Source: Cryptomeria japonica
Lineage: Eukaryota; Streptophyta; Pinopsida; Cupressales; Cupressaceae
Assembly: GCF_030272615.1 (NCBI RefSeq)
Contig: NC_081405.1
Coordinates: 158,521,954 to 158,585,953 of the forward strand
Direction: 5' to 3'
Length of the DNA: 64,000 bases
In this document: positions 45,862 to 58,796 of the stretch, one piece after another
Numbering within the stretch: the stretch's first letter is position 1
Layout: every line of letters starts with the position of its first letter
Program-made: the position numbers and the translations under genes
The notes under the pieces: generated by a model
What the model was told of the DNA's origin: nothing
What the model saw: the letters and a program-made list of their open reading frames with translations, nothing else
Database searches by the model: none

Positions 45862-47946
45862 GGCACTAGCTAAGCAACAATGTAAACTGCACCTGCTTAG
45901 CCTATGCCCCTCTATGCCTTATTTTTATGCTTAGTATACATTGTACGCTGTCAGCCTGTGCTCTACGGCTTCTAACTGTTCTCGGGCATGCAGATAAAAG
46001 TACGACAGGTCAAATAATTTTTTTACAGGGCCTTGTGCAGTGGGGGAAATATTTTCACCAGGGGACTACGGGGAGGGCCCCTTTAAATTTTTTACTTTTT
46101 TTAATATATTTTATATTATTTTTAAAAAAATTTATTTAATAAGTTTCAATTATATTTTGAATAATTTTTGAATATATTTTTTTTTCAAATGAATATTAGT
46201 TTATTGGACATGTATTGATTTTTTATTTAATTATATACAATTAAAAATTAATATATTAAAATTAAAATATATTAATTTAAACCTTCATATTTAATTCTAA
46301 TCTTAAAGTTAAAATCTAATTTAATATTGCAATTGAAATATGGGGATTTAATCATTGGTAAAATATCATTTAAGATTAGGGTAGAGATATAATTAAGATT
46401 AGGGTTAAAATATAAGGGCTTAATTATGGTTAGAATATTATTTAAGATTCGGATTAAAATATAGTTTAAGATTAGGGTTAAATATCATTTATGATTAGGA
46501 TTAAAATATAATTTAAAATTAGGGTTAAAATACAAGGGTTTAATTATGGTTAAAATATCATTTAAGATAAGGATTAAAATATAATTTAAAATTGAGGTTA
46601 AAATATTTTAATCCTAATGTTCATTAATAAAAGTTGAATATCAACATTTTAATTTGACTTGAGTAAAAATGCAATTAAATATGTAGTTCTCAATTATATA
46701 AAGATGATTAAGATAAGAATTGATGAAAAAAATCATATAAAAAGATTATCGTTGATTAATGAAAATTAGATTGAACCTCCAAATTAATAAATATTATTGA
46801 TAGTAAATTGATCTATAAGATTAAGCTTATGTCTAGTACATATATAGGAAAAAAGTTAAAGTGAAGTCTTTAGAAAGGAATGCTATTTCTATATTCATAT
46901 TTGAAAAGGATCTATATCAAATTTGAATATAGAAATAGCATTCCTTTCTAAAGACTCCACTTTAACTTTTTTCCTATATATATGTACTAGACATAAGCTT
47001 AATCTTATAGATCAATTTACTATCAATAATATTTATTAATTTGGAGGTTCAATCTAATTTTCATTAATCAATGATAATATTTTTATATGATTTTTTTCAT
47101 CAATTCTTATGTTAATCATCTTTATATTATTGAGAACTACATATTTAATAACTTTTTTACTCAAGTCAAATTAAAATGTTGATATATAACTTTTAGTAAT
47201 GAACATTAGGATTAAAATATTTTAACCTCAATTTTAAATTATATTTTAATCTTTATCCTAAATGATATTTTAACCATAATTAAACCCTTATATTTTAACC
47301 CTAATTTTAAATTATATTTTAATCTTAATCATAAATGATATTTAACCCTAATCTTAAACTATATTTTAATCCGAATCTTAAATAATATTCTAACCATAAT
47401 TAAGCCTTTATATTTTAACCCTAATCTTAATTATATCTCTACCCTAATCTTAAATGATATTTTACCTATGATTAAATCCTCATATTTCAATTGTAATATT
47501 AAATTAAATTTTAACTTTAAGATTAGAATTAAAATATGAAGGTTTAATTTAATATATTTTAATTTTAATATATTGATTTTTTTAATTGTATATAATTAAA
47601 TAAAAAATCAATACATGTCCAATAAACTAATATTCATTTGAAAAAAAAAATATTAAAAAAAATATTCAAAAATTATTCAAAATATAATTGAAACTTATTA
47701 AATAATTTTTTTAAAAAATAATATAAAATATATTAAAAAAATAAAAAATTTAAAGCCCGTGGTCCTGTGGTAGAAATATTTCCAATTTATTTGACCTGTC
47801 GTACTTTTATCTGCACGCACGCCCGAGAACAGTTAGTAACCGCAGAGCACGGACTAACAGCGTACAGTGTATACAGAGCATAAAAATAAGGCATAAAGGG
47901 GCATAGGCTAAGCAGATGCGGCTTACATTGCTGCTTAGGCAGTGCC
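45862..47946. mobile_element. Foldback (long inverted repeat) element with 9-bp target duplication
   Basis: Arms 45862-46904 and 46917-47946 are inverted copies with only a 12-nt centre, about 95% alike by eye, differing by small indels. Termini GGCACT and AGTGCC. Flanks CTCCCCTAT (45853-45861) and CTCCTCTAT (47947-47955) agree at 8 of 9 bases. Nine-base duplications with very long inverted termini are typical of Mutator-like foldback elements. No transposase; the arms are AT-rich with an internal tandem motif AAGATTAGGGTTAAAATAT. Confidence 0.82.
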
Positions 47947-48112
47947 CTCCTCTATTACATGTTCAGAGTTCTTGGCAATGGGATTGAACTTCGAAATTTG
48001 AACCAATTCTGCATTGTATGTATGTACATCTTTTACGTCAATGTATATGTCAGTCGTAATCAGGTAGAGCCCACCCGAGATAATACGGAGCAAGAGAAGG
48101 AAAGGAAAATTC

Positions 48113-48118
48113 TTTATT
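48113..48118 (-). terminator. Candidate poly(A) signal of the lipoxygenase gene
   Basis: AATAAA on the minus strand about 175 nt past the stop codon. Confidence 0.4.
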
Positions 48119-48292
48119 AAAATAAGGACTAGGCAGGTGCCAACTCCACCTACTTCTACAGAGCTGCATTACATTTAGTGACTAATTATATAGCTCGACA
48201 ACGATGTAAAATCGTCGCAGCGTCTATTTTAAACAAACACTTAGTAAATTAAATGGATCCGATATTGACGTTGTCGCAAAGAGAGACAAAGA

Positions 48293-51200
48293 TTAAATGG
48301 AAACGCTGTTTGGAATTCCCCTGCCAGTCAATCCACCCTCCTTGGAAAGATCGGTGGTGTTCGGATAGAGCAGTGTGTATGGAACCTGTGATGGCCCATA
48401 CCTGTTCTTCAGGTTGGAATTCTTGTTCCTCTCTGACACATTTTTCTCCACGCCCGCCAGAGCTGCAGAGAATTTTCCAAACGCTTGTTCGATGCCCTCA
48501 TCGTCAGTCAATTCATGAGTGGATCCCTTCACCTGCCCTAAGTAGGCTTCATCCGTTGAATGCTTCGACAGAAGCTCCAACACCGCCATCACCGTGGTGG
48601 CCTGATTGGGGCTGGACACAGATGACAGCATAAACGCCTCTGGATCTTTCATCATTTGAGCATAGTCAAGGGAATGTTGCTCGGGAATTAGGCGTCTGCT
48701 GAGAGTAGGGAGATTGGGCATGTATCCTCCATATGCATATTGCCCGAAGTTGACGGCTGCATGGTGAGCAGATGCAATCCAAATGAAGGTTGTAATTGCT
48801 TCCACTGCTTCTTGCACCGACTCCATCTGATACCATCCACTTTCCTTCTTCAGGTCTCCATGCCCCACATTCACAGCTTCCTGCCACCATGCTTGCACTT
48901 CTGCGTCTTCCTTGATTGCATCGTCGCTCTTGTAGTAGAGAGACACATAATCACTCACCCATTGCTTTAAAGCACCCCAGATCTCCAGACCGTCCACTGC
49001 ATATGGGTAGTCTTCTATCGCAAGCCTCAATCCGTGGGGTGCCGTTGAATCTGCAACTGCCATCCCTCTGCAATTGCATAGGTACATCTCCTAGCTTAGA
49101 ATTATTTATATGACACCTGCATGACATTTAACAGTAGAGGGTAACAGAGAAGAGAGTATTATACCTTTTAATGAGATCGACGGGCAAGCCCTGTTCATTG
49201 AGTTTCCAGTGTTTATATGCTTTAGAGGACAACTCTATGGCATATCTGTAGGGTGTGAATCCTTGTTCAATAACACCATTTGCATTAATCAGAATCTGCC
49301 GGGCAGATTGATTAATGTCCATGGTGTCAAAATAATGAGGGAGTAATAACTTGTGAAGGGGATGCATTTTGCTTAGGTGCCTGTGAGTAGCAATGATGAA
49401 AGGCTCGATGACGGCATGAGTTCTTAACCTGCACGAAGAATGGAAAAGTTAATCATCGTGACATTATTTTGTCCACTCGGTCTAAATAGAATTACTGTCT
49501 TGTTTCAATGTGATCTTACCAATGACTGATCAACTGATGATAACCAGCATCGTTAACTCTTGAATGAGCTTTGGCAAGCAGCCACAGAGCGCCATCTTCT
49601 CCCTCTTGTGCAGGGGTGTAAACTTTTCTTTCAGCTTGGGTGAGACTGGTGTGAGGTAAACACAACTCGATCGCAACAACCCTCAGATTTCCTTGGTCTG
49701 TGAGGAAGAAGAGAGTGCGGGAGGCATACATTTTACGTTCATCTGATTCTTTGTTAATGCGTTCAATATAGGGCATGTACGCATCGTAGTAGTCCAAGAT
49801 AAAGAGTCTTTTTGCTTCCACAGCCTGATCAAATCATTCACATTTAATCCCATCATGAGATTGGTCAGAGGATCAAAATTCTCTCTTTTTGATATGTTAT
49901 GGAACTAGTTGAATCGCTATATAGATATAACATACCTGCTGCACCGTAAGGCCATCGAGGTTTTTCTCGATATGTTTTGCCGTTATAGAAGTCTCTTGAG
50001 GGCCATATAAGTCGGCGTCCAAGCTGCTTGTTGGAGGAAAGCTCTGTTCCTCAAGTTTAAGAGAAGAAGGTTAGCATTATAATCAATATTCAACTACAAC
50101 ATCAACATTAACATTAGATTAAAACAGGGAGCTTTTCAATTTGCTTGCCTGCAGACATTGAATGGCCATGGGATTGAGACCAGAAAGGGCATGTCGTGCA
50201 AACTCTTCGTCTGTCTTCCACGCATTTTCGTCAGCTGCAAGTCAGAAATAAAAATTTAAATTTGAAGTATCAATTATATGTTATTTTGTCGATGACTAAT
50301 ACTAGAAGAAATCGCTTAAACTTTAATGAAATAAATAGTATTGATCTCGCACCCTTAATAAGTTGGGGAACTGTGAAATTAATGAGAGATTGGTCCTGTG
50401 TGCTGAGCAGTCCTTTAACCATTTGGAGAGGAATTAGGTCTCGACTAAGATCCATAACATTGTTGAGAGCCTTGGGGATGCCTTTGCTGTAAATATCTTT
50501 CACTTCTTGCAGCGAGTGGAACTCATCACCAAATATGGACTTGATTGTGGGTATCACCTTTTTGGCGAAAGCTCGCACCAAATTAGACCTGTAGTCGGAC
50601 AGATTGATATGAGGGAACTTCTCGTCTGGGGGAATGTAGTACTGGGTGGTGGGCAACAGAGGCAAGCTCTCAAACTTCCGATCTGTCATATCATAAACAT
50701 TATCATTGATTAAGGTTCCAAACTAGTTTAAACTAAAATCAATTAACGCTACACAAAGGCTCGAAGCTCTATAATATTTAGAGAACCTGTTTTGCAGGGG
50801 CCCCGTCCAGTTCTACATCTTCTGGGATAAGGAAGGTCCTGTGACCCACCGAGGACCTCCCTGCGGAGATCGGTACTAATATCTGGGTTACCGAGATCAT
50901 TGTAAAGATCGTAGTCATACACACGCTCATAAAACTTTCTCTCTCCGGTACCATTTCCTCGCAGAGAAGCCAGCTCTCGCTTTCTCAGCGTCAACAAACC
51001 TGCCGGTGTTTCATTGGGAAGATGACTCTGAAATCACCAATGTTCAGGGTACAATGCACATTAATAATACGTTGTTACTTGATCACTTATAAGTTCTCAA
51101 ATTATTTGTTTCAGATTATACCTGAGTAGAAAAGAAGACCCGGTCAGTTTTGTTGAATAAATAGTAAGGATGGATCCAGGAGTTACAGACAAACCGTATT

Positions 51201-51790
51201 GCTGGAAGTTTGCCGGGTACAGCAGAAAGAGAGAGCGATTTCAAGAAGAACTCCCTCGGGTGCGCGTTCCTGACCAACAATGCACCGGGCACTCCTAGTT
51301 CAGTCTTCCATGTGAAGCTGACGGAGAATTTCGAGTTACCAGCAATGGGACCATCCAGTGGGTTCCAGCTTATTGATTCCTCCTCTCCTTTCTTCCCCAA
51401 TCCCGAATCTACACCATTACCAGTCATACGTTGGACAATGCTATAAATTAATTACGCCCAAGGTGCAGAAAAGAAAAATGATTATACCCACTTAGGATCC
51501 TACGGTAATAACTAACAATAAAAACTAGTAATAATAATACCTTCATCAATCTTGTCGCTGCTGACGAGCTGAAGAAAGACTTTCTGCCCGAGCAATTCAG
51601 AGAATGTGTCCGCAATCGTGGCAGAGTAGTCAGTAACATCCGCAAGATATGCTTTCATTAACACCACTTCTCCTTTGATTTCAAACTCCCCTACATTCCC
51701 ATTTTTAGAGGGCAATGGAAATGTTGGAATCGTTGGAATTGTTGGAATTTTTGGAACAGAGATGTTACCGAATAAACTATTGACATTCAT
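48293..51790 (-). CDS. LOX: Lipoxygenase, predicted 13S type, nine exons
   Basis: Inserts oxygen into linoleic/linolenic acid, the first step of oxylipin synthesis. Exons on the minus strand: 51790-51541, 51408-51122, 51027-50787, 50682-50353, 50234-50149, 50049-49936, 49824-49520, 49428-49165, 49067-48293. They sum to 2652 nt, 883 residues plus stop, with phases agreeing at every junction. PLAT domain about 40-170, then the catalytic domain. Iron ligands: His537 and His542 (HWLRTH), His728 and Asn732 (HHAAVN), terminal Ile883. Ala580 at the stereo-control site implies S products; Gly594-Phe595 resembles the x-Phe pair of 13-lipoxygenases rather than Thr-Val of 9-types. The N-terminus ([20 protein letters not shown]) does not look like a plastid transit peptide. 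Intron 5 uses a GC donor (CAG|GCAAGC). Looks functional. Confidence 0.93.
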
Positions 51791-51922
51791 CTTGGCTACA
51801 CCTAAAAACTATCTGACTCCAAACTCTTTCTCGCCAAGGCTTAACGTATAAGCTGGCGATCAAATCAACTCTTAAAACAATCACACTAGGTGAGATTGAG
51901 ATACTTTGGCTGCTCCACACGT

Positions 51923-51931
51923 CTATTTATA
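51923..51931 (-). promoter_or_regulatory. Candidate TATA box of the lipoxygenase gene
   Basis: Minus strand TATAAATAG about 135 nt upstream of the ATG; an ACGT core (GACGTGTGG) lies beside it. Position suits a start site near 51895. Confidence 0.5.
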
Positions 51932-51934
51932 CAC

Positions 51935-53102
51935 AGACGGCCGAGCGTCGACGGTAATGGCTTCTCTCCGATTAAAGAAACGCGCTTAGTGCCTCACCGG
52001 AAAAATAATTGAAAACGGCGTCACTTCTGGGGCCCTCTTCTGCCCCTCTGGTTATCATTCATGCTGCAACTTCAACTCTATCCTAATATCTATCTTATCC
52101 ATGCTATTATAGTCACGTGGGTTGAAATCATTAATACTCATATGTGCGATGATGAATTCTCCTGATGATAATGATGTACCATTAAATTTTCCAAAACTCC
52201 ATTTCAGATGAGGCGGGCCGCTGGATATACTGGAATACTAATATTTTAAGACTCTAAAGTCACCTGGGATTTTAGATTTTTACATGTACACAGTGGATTT
52301 TAGTTTTACACATGTGCGCAGTGGAAACGTCCTTTTGGAAGGAAGCGTCCTTGGGCGGCAAAAGATTCCACATGCTGCCATTTCTGTTTTTCAAGAAATG
52401 TTTTCTTCCCAAATTGATTTCGCAGGCGTCATACGACCCATGAATGGATAAGATCTTTCATTTTTATAATGCACTTACTTATCCGCAGGTGACAACAATG
52501 CGTTTTAAATGCACTTATTAGGGTGCAAAAATCCAAAATCCAAAATCCCAAGCTCTCCTCTTTTTCCATTAGCCACGAGTTCCTAGCTTGGTATATTTTA
52601 ATGCCTTAATATTTTACAATATTCACTTATGTAATAATTTCACTCAAAAATCTGTTATGATTGCATCTTTTAAATCTCGATATGGTAGCCTATTCCAATG
52701 ACAATTTTAGTGTTGGTTGTGGTCATATTGAGACCAATTTAGGTGACTAAGAGGATTATGATCATAATGTATATGCCGACTAACAAGATACGTGATTTAC
52801 AAGACAAGCATTTATAAATGCATTACAACAAGATTTCTTTTATTTATCAATCGACAACTATTTTTTATAACATATTTGTAAGATACTTTTATTAAACACA
52901 ATTTTGTAAGAGCATAGGTCCTAAACGAGTCTTTATATGGTGTATCCAACCCATTCTCCTATTTTGACCCAACTCCTACCACAACCATCAACCCTAATGT
53001 TATCTTGCTACTTCCATTGTTCTCAACTCATTTCTTTTTTGACTTTGTACTCCCTAACATGACTTAACCAAACATTACACTCCACCTTTCATTATCCCTT
53101 GA
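51935..53102. other. Lipoxygenase 5' flank, no gene seen
   Basis: No coding frame with family features. Contains the upstream regulatory region of the lipoxygenase gene up to the LTR element. Confidence 0.4.
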
Positions 53103-53555
53103 TGCAATCAGCTTCCTGACAATGAACAAGTTGACCACCAACTAACTCCTCAAAAGTAAGAGATGATTGTAACTATTTTTGCTATGTGAAATAGCTTTTA
53201 GTGTCTTAGTTTGTTAGGAATTGTTGTAACATCGCTACTAAAAATAGAGAGTTAGAGTTCTATTAGGAGTGGGTGACTTTATGAGCAAAGAAAGGATATA
53301 TTAAACTAAAGGTTTGTAATGATTTAGTGGGTAGGGGATGGAGAATGGATTCATTATGCATCTATAATGTGCAAAATTTTGGTAAGATCTTTTATCTATA
53401 AATATATGATATTACTATTGTTTTCTAGATATGGGATGTTGGGATTGTCTTGTGCTCATTGTTGTATGTTGGACTCTCTGAATGGGTAATTTTCTTCCTT
53501 AACTAATCCTGTAAATGATTTTCATATGGAATTAAGGAGTTGTGGGACTATATCA
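53103..53555 (+). repeat. Left LTR of the intergenic element
   Basis: About 453 bp, TGCAATCAG...ACTATATCA; matches 56178-56373 and 57830-58054. Confidence 0.7.
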
Positions 53556-56177
53556 AATTGGTACTAAAGCATCTAAAGGTGCTCAGAATAGAGGATTCTT
53601 GAGAAGAGTTTTCAGTCGTTCAAAGTGTACTTTCGGATGCAATTATGAATTAGGATAATAAACAACCATAACAACAATGCAATCATTGACTTAAGCATGT
53701 AGCTCCCCTTGTTTGATGCCTTCCTCTAACATAGGGCTTTATTTCATTGAATTTTGTCCCTTGCCTTCAAAATGACTGGGTTCCATGGAAGTGATGCAAG
53801 ATCTAACCCGTAGGCACTAAAAATGCATGTTTGGAGGTTCACATATAGATTGTCAAGAGTTGGACACTAGGGATGTTGAAGATGTCTTCTAAGTAGAAGT
53901 GGTAGTCAATTGTCTTTGTTATTTTCCTCCTTCCTCAGAATCATTGTATTCAAATTCTAATTGGGCTTTGGGAAGGTCAATAGGTTGATGTCATTCTTTG
54001 CATCATGACCATCAAGTTGGTAAAGGTGAGAAATCTATTGTATATTAATTTTTTGTTAATTATGAGTTGACATTGTTGAGGAAGTCATTAATATAGAAAG
54101 AGATGCCCCACTAAGGATGGAAAGAGAGAATCATTCCATTGAATCAATGATGAAATTAAATTCCAAATTATTGTTAATGGGACGAGTGACATTAAATTGT
54201 GAAGAAGGCTAGACAAGAATAATGATAACAATTAATTGGTGAATCTACATTAGCTAATATAAGTGTTGTGTTTGTTTGATATCTTTTAATAGGTAAAACA
54301 AAAATTGTTTAATGAAAATTAGTCGGAGGTTTGGGTTTTCTATGGGCCTAATTTTTCATTCCCAATATCTTTCCTTTTCAATTGTACGATGGTAATGAGG
54401 GGACTTCTATAACACATTTATAATAAGACATAAATTATTTAAGTGAGGTAATATATTTGCATAGAAACACAAGGAATTAGTGTCCATTTTCATTACATCT
54501 TATTGTTATCAGTGTTGTTCAATGCAACTATCTAATTTGAAGGTTGCCAAGAGTTGAACTTATTTATTACTGGTATATAAAATATTAATTTCTAGGCCTA
54601 TTCTTCAATTTTGTGTTAATTTCTTTGAAGAGATGAAGAATAGAAAAATAATGATGGTGTATGGTCAATAGATCATCCATCTAGAATAGAAGAGGAGAAG
54701 AGAGTTGCAACTCTATTTTGGGACTTTAGACATGGCTGCGAAGTCAAATATGGAGTTATAGATCATGATGTGAAAAATAGGATAACTTTAAGGTGGAAGA
54801 AAGAGTAAGACAAAGACAAAGGAAGAATATAACAAAGGACTCTAAAAAGTAGTTGCAAAAATTAGAGATTGAGTTGGAAGAGTTGTGGTGCTTGTGAGTT
54901 ATGCAACAATAAGCAAGCAAAGGAAAATAAATCTACAAGAAAGGTGGCTACTATTTATGAGAAGGAAAAAAGTAATGGTGAGGATAAATGTTGAGCTTAT
55001 AGGAAAGAGTCATTCTCATAGAGGAGAGCCATTGAGTTAAGGATTCATGGAGGAGTGGAGTTGTTAGAACAAGGATTTTGATAAAACCCCTTGAAGAGCT
55101 GATAGAAATATTAAAGGATAAAATACCTTTGAATGAGATCAAGTCCACTAGTTACAAAGAGAAAAAATAAATGAATGGGATGAAGAGGAAGAGATAGTTG
55201 AGTTTGATGGAGTTTTTTAGTTATCTTAACCTAAAGAAGGGGAAAGAATTTAAGATTACAATGCAAGAAGAGAAGAGTTGGAATATTGCAATGAGAAGAA
55301 ATGTAGCCTATCACAAGAGGAGGTCCAAAGAATTGTAATAGTGGAAGCATTCCACATAAGGGATGAAGTTACAATAGAGATGGAGATCTCTGGGAGCCCT
55401 GGATATGTGATGAATTGATTTATTGATTTTAGAAAACATGCCTTATTAGAGGTAGCTAGATGAATGTCTAGAGAATCCCATTAGTAATGAAGAAAAAGTA
55501 GAAGATCGTCACTTCCCCCTAAAAACAAAGGATGATTGAGGGAAAGAGTATAAATATGTACAACTTTGGTGAAAATGCAAATGTCCACAAAGATTTTTCT
55601 TGTGAACAACATCACATTAAGCTTATAAATGAATGTCACCTCACAAAATATGAAATAGAAAGCATGTCTGAATGGCATAATGTAGAGGATGAGAAAGGAC
55701 TTGCCAGAGAATTTTATTCCTTGACTTTATTTTTACTTCTAATGATTTATGTGTAGTTGGAGTAGGAGTTATTACGAGTGATGCAAAGGGAAGTGACAAT
55801 TTTAAGACAAGGAGTACTAATTGTTCAAGGAGATAGTACAAGAGGAAGAGAACTAATTGATAGAGGATGATGATCTTTATTTCAACAAGAGATTGGAAAC
55901 GAAAGAAGAAAATATATGATGATTTGTGGAGATATATAATCTGGTGGAAGTATAACTATGAGTTGATTCTTCAAGTTAGAAGGATGGATCTAGCATCTAT
56001 TCCAAAATATTTCCTAGATGTTTTATGCAGTAGCAACTTGAGTTAAAAAGAATCCTACATCACAAAAAAATGTAATAGTTAGGTTGTTAAGATTCTCAAT
56101 GTTTTAATTTGTTGAAGTTTGCTTTTATGCAAATAAGCTTGAACCAAGATGTTCAAAAAAATTATAAGGGGAGAGTG

Positions 56178-58054
56178 TGCAAATGGCCTCTTAAGAATTA
56201 GGCGATTGACCACCAACTAATTTCACAAAACTAGTAGACGATTATAACTATTTTTGCTATTAGAAATAACTTTTAGTGGCTCAATTTGTTAGGAACTACT
56301 GCAACCTGGTTACTAAAAATAGCGAGTCAAAGATTTGTTAGGAGTGATTTTGTGAGCAAAGAAAAAATATATATTAATGCATGCTGAAAAGGATGCAAGA
56401 AACATAAGATTCAAACGTTAGTGTTGTTAGTGGCAATAAAAAATGAAAGATGAATGAAACTACAATCCTAAGCATGCATATCAAGAGAGATATAAAATAG
56501 ATTATGGAAAGCACAAAAAAACGGAGGAAAGACACAAAACCCTCCAAGATGCCCTCCAATATGCTCATAGTTGCTCCTCCCTTGTTCCTCTCCTCTCCAA
56601 TTTCCACATGAGTGTAGCCCTTAACTTTTTGCACTATTATGGATGTTTTATGGAGATTCAAGATTATGAAAATGACTAATTATGCAAATGCAAACAAGCT
56701 AAATATGAGAAAATACCTAATTAATCTATGTTAATTTTATCCAAAATAACAAAGAAAAGTGCTTCTAAATGCTCTCTCAAATTTCGTATAAGTTTGATGC
56801 ATACAAGATTTCTGGATTTGGATGAAGAAGGTATGGGCTCTATTTATAGGAAAAACAGGGCAATGGATGGTTGAGATTGAGTAATCTCAACAAGGGTTAG
56901 GATTGATAGGTTTGTGATCCATGTGAGGGCTTTCAACCCAATCCCAGGATGACAAATGTCAACATGAGATGGCTTGAGAGGAGAGGCAAGAAGCATTAAA
57001 TGCTTGAGATGACTTGAAGGTTACCTTAGGAGGTAAGGTTTAGGCTTGAGTTAATGAATAAAACTTTTATCCAATGAATAATGCCTTTATCCAATGGACA
57101 AACTCTTGTGCAAGAGTTAGTGGGGATAACCATGGTCAAAGCAATGAATGCTTGAAGAGACCCATGAGTTAAATGAGGGTTGAGTTAGAGGGAAAGCCTC
57201 TAACCATGTGGGCAAGTTGAATTAACCATTAATGGTTATGTAAGAGCCATAAATAGTTATGTAAGAACCATTAATGGTTTGGAAGACTTTGGGGGTTAAC
57301 TTGTTGAAGACATAAAGCCTTTAATGTTTTTCAAAGACTTTGGAGGCTTTGAGAAGTGACTTCAAGTTGCTTAGGAATGTGACAATAATTAGGGAGGATG
57401 ATTAGGCTAATTAGGAATGGTTTAGAAGAATCTAGAATGGGTTTAAGATGCAAGTGGGTTTGGTGGGTGAGAGAAAATAGGATTTTAATTAAAATAAAAT
57501 TACTTTATTTCAACCAAATAGGTGCAACTTGCATTTGCAGGAGAATGCAAGTGGGGGGGTATTTTAGGGATTTAAATAAATATTTATTTATTTATTTAAA
57601 TATGGAAAAGGGGTTAAATTAAATAAATGTGTTCTATTTATTTAATTGATTTAGAGTGTGGCTTAATGAATTAATTTAAATAAATTAAATAATTCATTTA
57701 ATTAATAGGAGAAGAGTTTGATGATGAAATTAATTAAATATTAATTTAATTAGCTGCTTATTGATGGTTAAATAATCAAATAAATAGTAAATATTCATTT
57801 AATTAAGTGGACAGATTTATGTGACTACATATATTAAACTAAAGGTTTTCAATGATTTAGTGGGTAGGGTATGGAGAATGGATTTTCTATGCATCTATAT
57901 TGTGCACGACTTTTGTAAGCCTTTTTAATTGTAAATTTATGATGTTATTGTTATTTTCTTGATATTTTGTGTTGAGATTGTTTTATGCTCATTTTATATG
58001 TTAGACTCTGTGGATGATTTTAATATGGAATCAAGAAATTGTAGCATTGCATCA
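56178..58054 (+). repeat. Right LTR of the intergenic element, interrupted
   Basis: Matches the left LTR in two pieces, 56178 to about 56373 and about 57830 to 58054; the middle is the inserted sequence. Confidence 0.7.
56374..57829 (-). mobile_element. Probable solo LTR inserted in the right LTR
   Basis: The insertion is flanked by TATATTAA on both sides. On the minus strand it begins TGTAGTCACA, runs through several AT-rich palindromes of the TTAAATAAA/TTTATTTAA kind, has TATAAATAGAGCCC near 56845 and ends AGCATGCA. The TGTAG start and palindromes resemble the Gypsy LTR at 8172-8965, so a relative's solo LTR is likely. The eight-base duplication is longer than the usual five for LTR elements, which leaves the class uncertain. 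No coding sequence of note. Confidence 0.55.
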
Positions 58055-58689
58055 TCTATCTTAATACATCCATCTCTTCCAGCATTCTTCCGACATCTAC
58101 CTATTACTTACATACTCACTAATATTACACCTTCCATCTGTAGAGTTTATACCATCTCCCTCCCATCCCATAGCATAGCCAATACTTCTCGTGCTATTTA
58201 TTCATGAATATTTTATTTACAATTAAAATATCTCAAATTTACAAGATCCTCTAACTATGGCTCTAACATTTAATCAATAAATTGAAAAATAAACATTTTC
58301 ACATTTACGTTTGATAAAAAATTCAACTCTGTACATCGAATAAAAATATAACAGGCGTGAAATTTAAGCTTAGAAAGTTTCTCAAGCAAATTGTGGATAA
58401 CGTGGGGCATATTTCCGTGTCTTCCACGAGCATCATTACTCAATTTGGATAACGTTTTAAATGACCAAATAAAATCGTCGAAAATCGTGGAAGATCAACC
58501 TCGATCGGGACGTGCGCGAATTTTATAGTATTTCCGACCTTTCTCAATCATACAGACACTGACGATTAACACATCATTTTCTGTTCAGTGGTCGGCAATT
58601 GAAATTCACTGATGGACTGTAGAGGTGAATCCGTGAGTTACTTACCCATTGAGACTTTTAAACCCGAACAACTGTTAAAGCTATAAAGC
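58055..58689 (+). promoter_or_regulatory. 5' flank of the allene oxide synthase gene
   Basis: About 635 bp between the LTR element and the TATA box, with no ORF of note. ACGT cores occur near 58408 (AACGTGG) and 58511 (GACGTGCG), and a TGACG near 58560. Such cores can bind bZIP factors, but no specific site is proven. Confidence 0.35.
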
Positions 58690-58699
58690 TATATAAATA
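58690..58699 (+). promoter_or_regulatory. TATA box of the allene oxide synthase gene
   Basis: TATATAAATA about 100 nt upstream of the preferred ATG. Confidence 0.6.
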
Positions 58700-58796
58700 C
58701 TTGTGTTGGTATTTTGATCTACACAAGCTGGTTTCGAATTATCGCTTTCAGATTCCAAAGTGATTGTTTGATTTGAGAGTTGAGAAAAGGCTAAGA

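Larger units (their letters stand above)
53103..58054 (+). mobile_element. Old LTR element between lipoxygenase and allene oxide synthase
   Basis: Left repeat 53103-53555 and right repeat 56178-58054 (the right one split by an insertion) share GACCACCAACTAA, GATTTAGTGGGTAGGG and TTTTCATATGGAATTAAGGA-like sequence. ATTGGTACTAAAGC follows the left repeat (degenerate Met-tRNA primer site) and a purine tract AAGGGGAGAGTG precedes the right repeat. The 2.6 kb interior has only short frames and no pol domain I can recognise. No clear target duplication. Strongly decayed. Confidence 0.7.

Noticed and set aside
46300-47500. TTAGGGTTA-like words resembling telomere repeats
   Set aside because: They are part of a longer AT-rich tandem motif inside the foldback arms and are not head-to-tail telomere units.
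51409-51440. Extending lipoxygenase exon 2 to the AG at 51441
   Set aside because: It shifts the phase relative to exon 1; the acceptor at 51409-51410 keeps the frame and the family alignment.
58764-58796. Upstream ATG as start of allene oxide synthase
   Set aside because: Adds MFDLRVEKRLR, which fits neither the family start nor a transit peptide; the next ATG has the better context.
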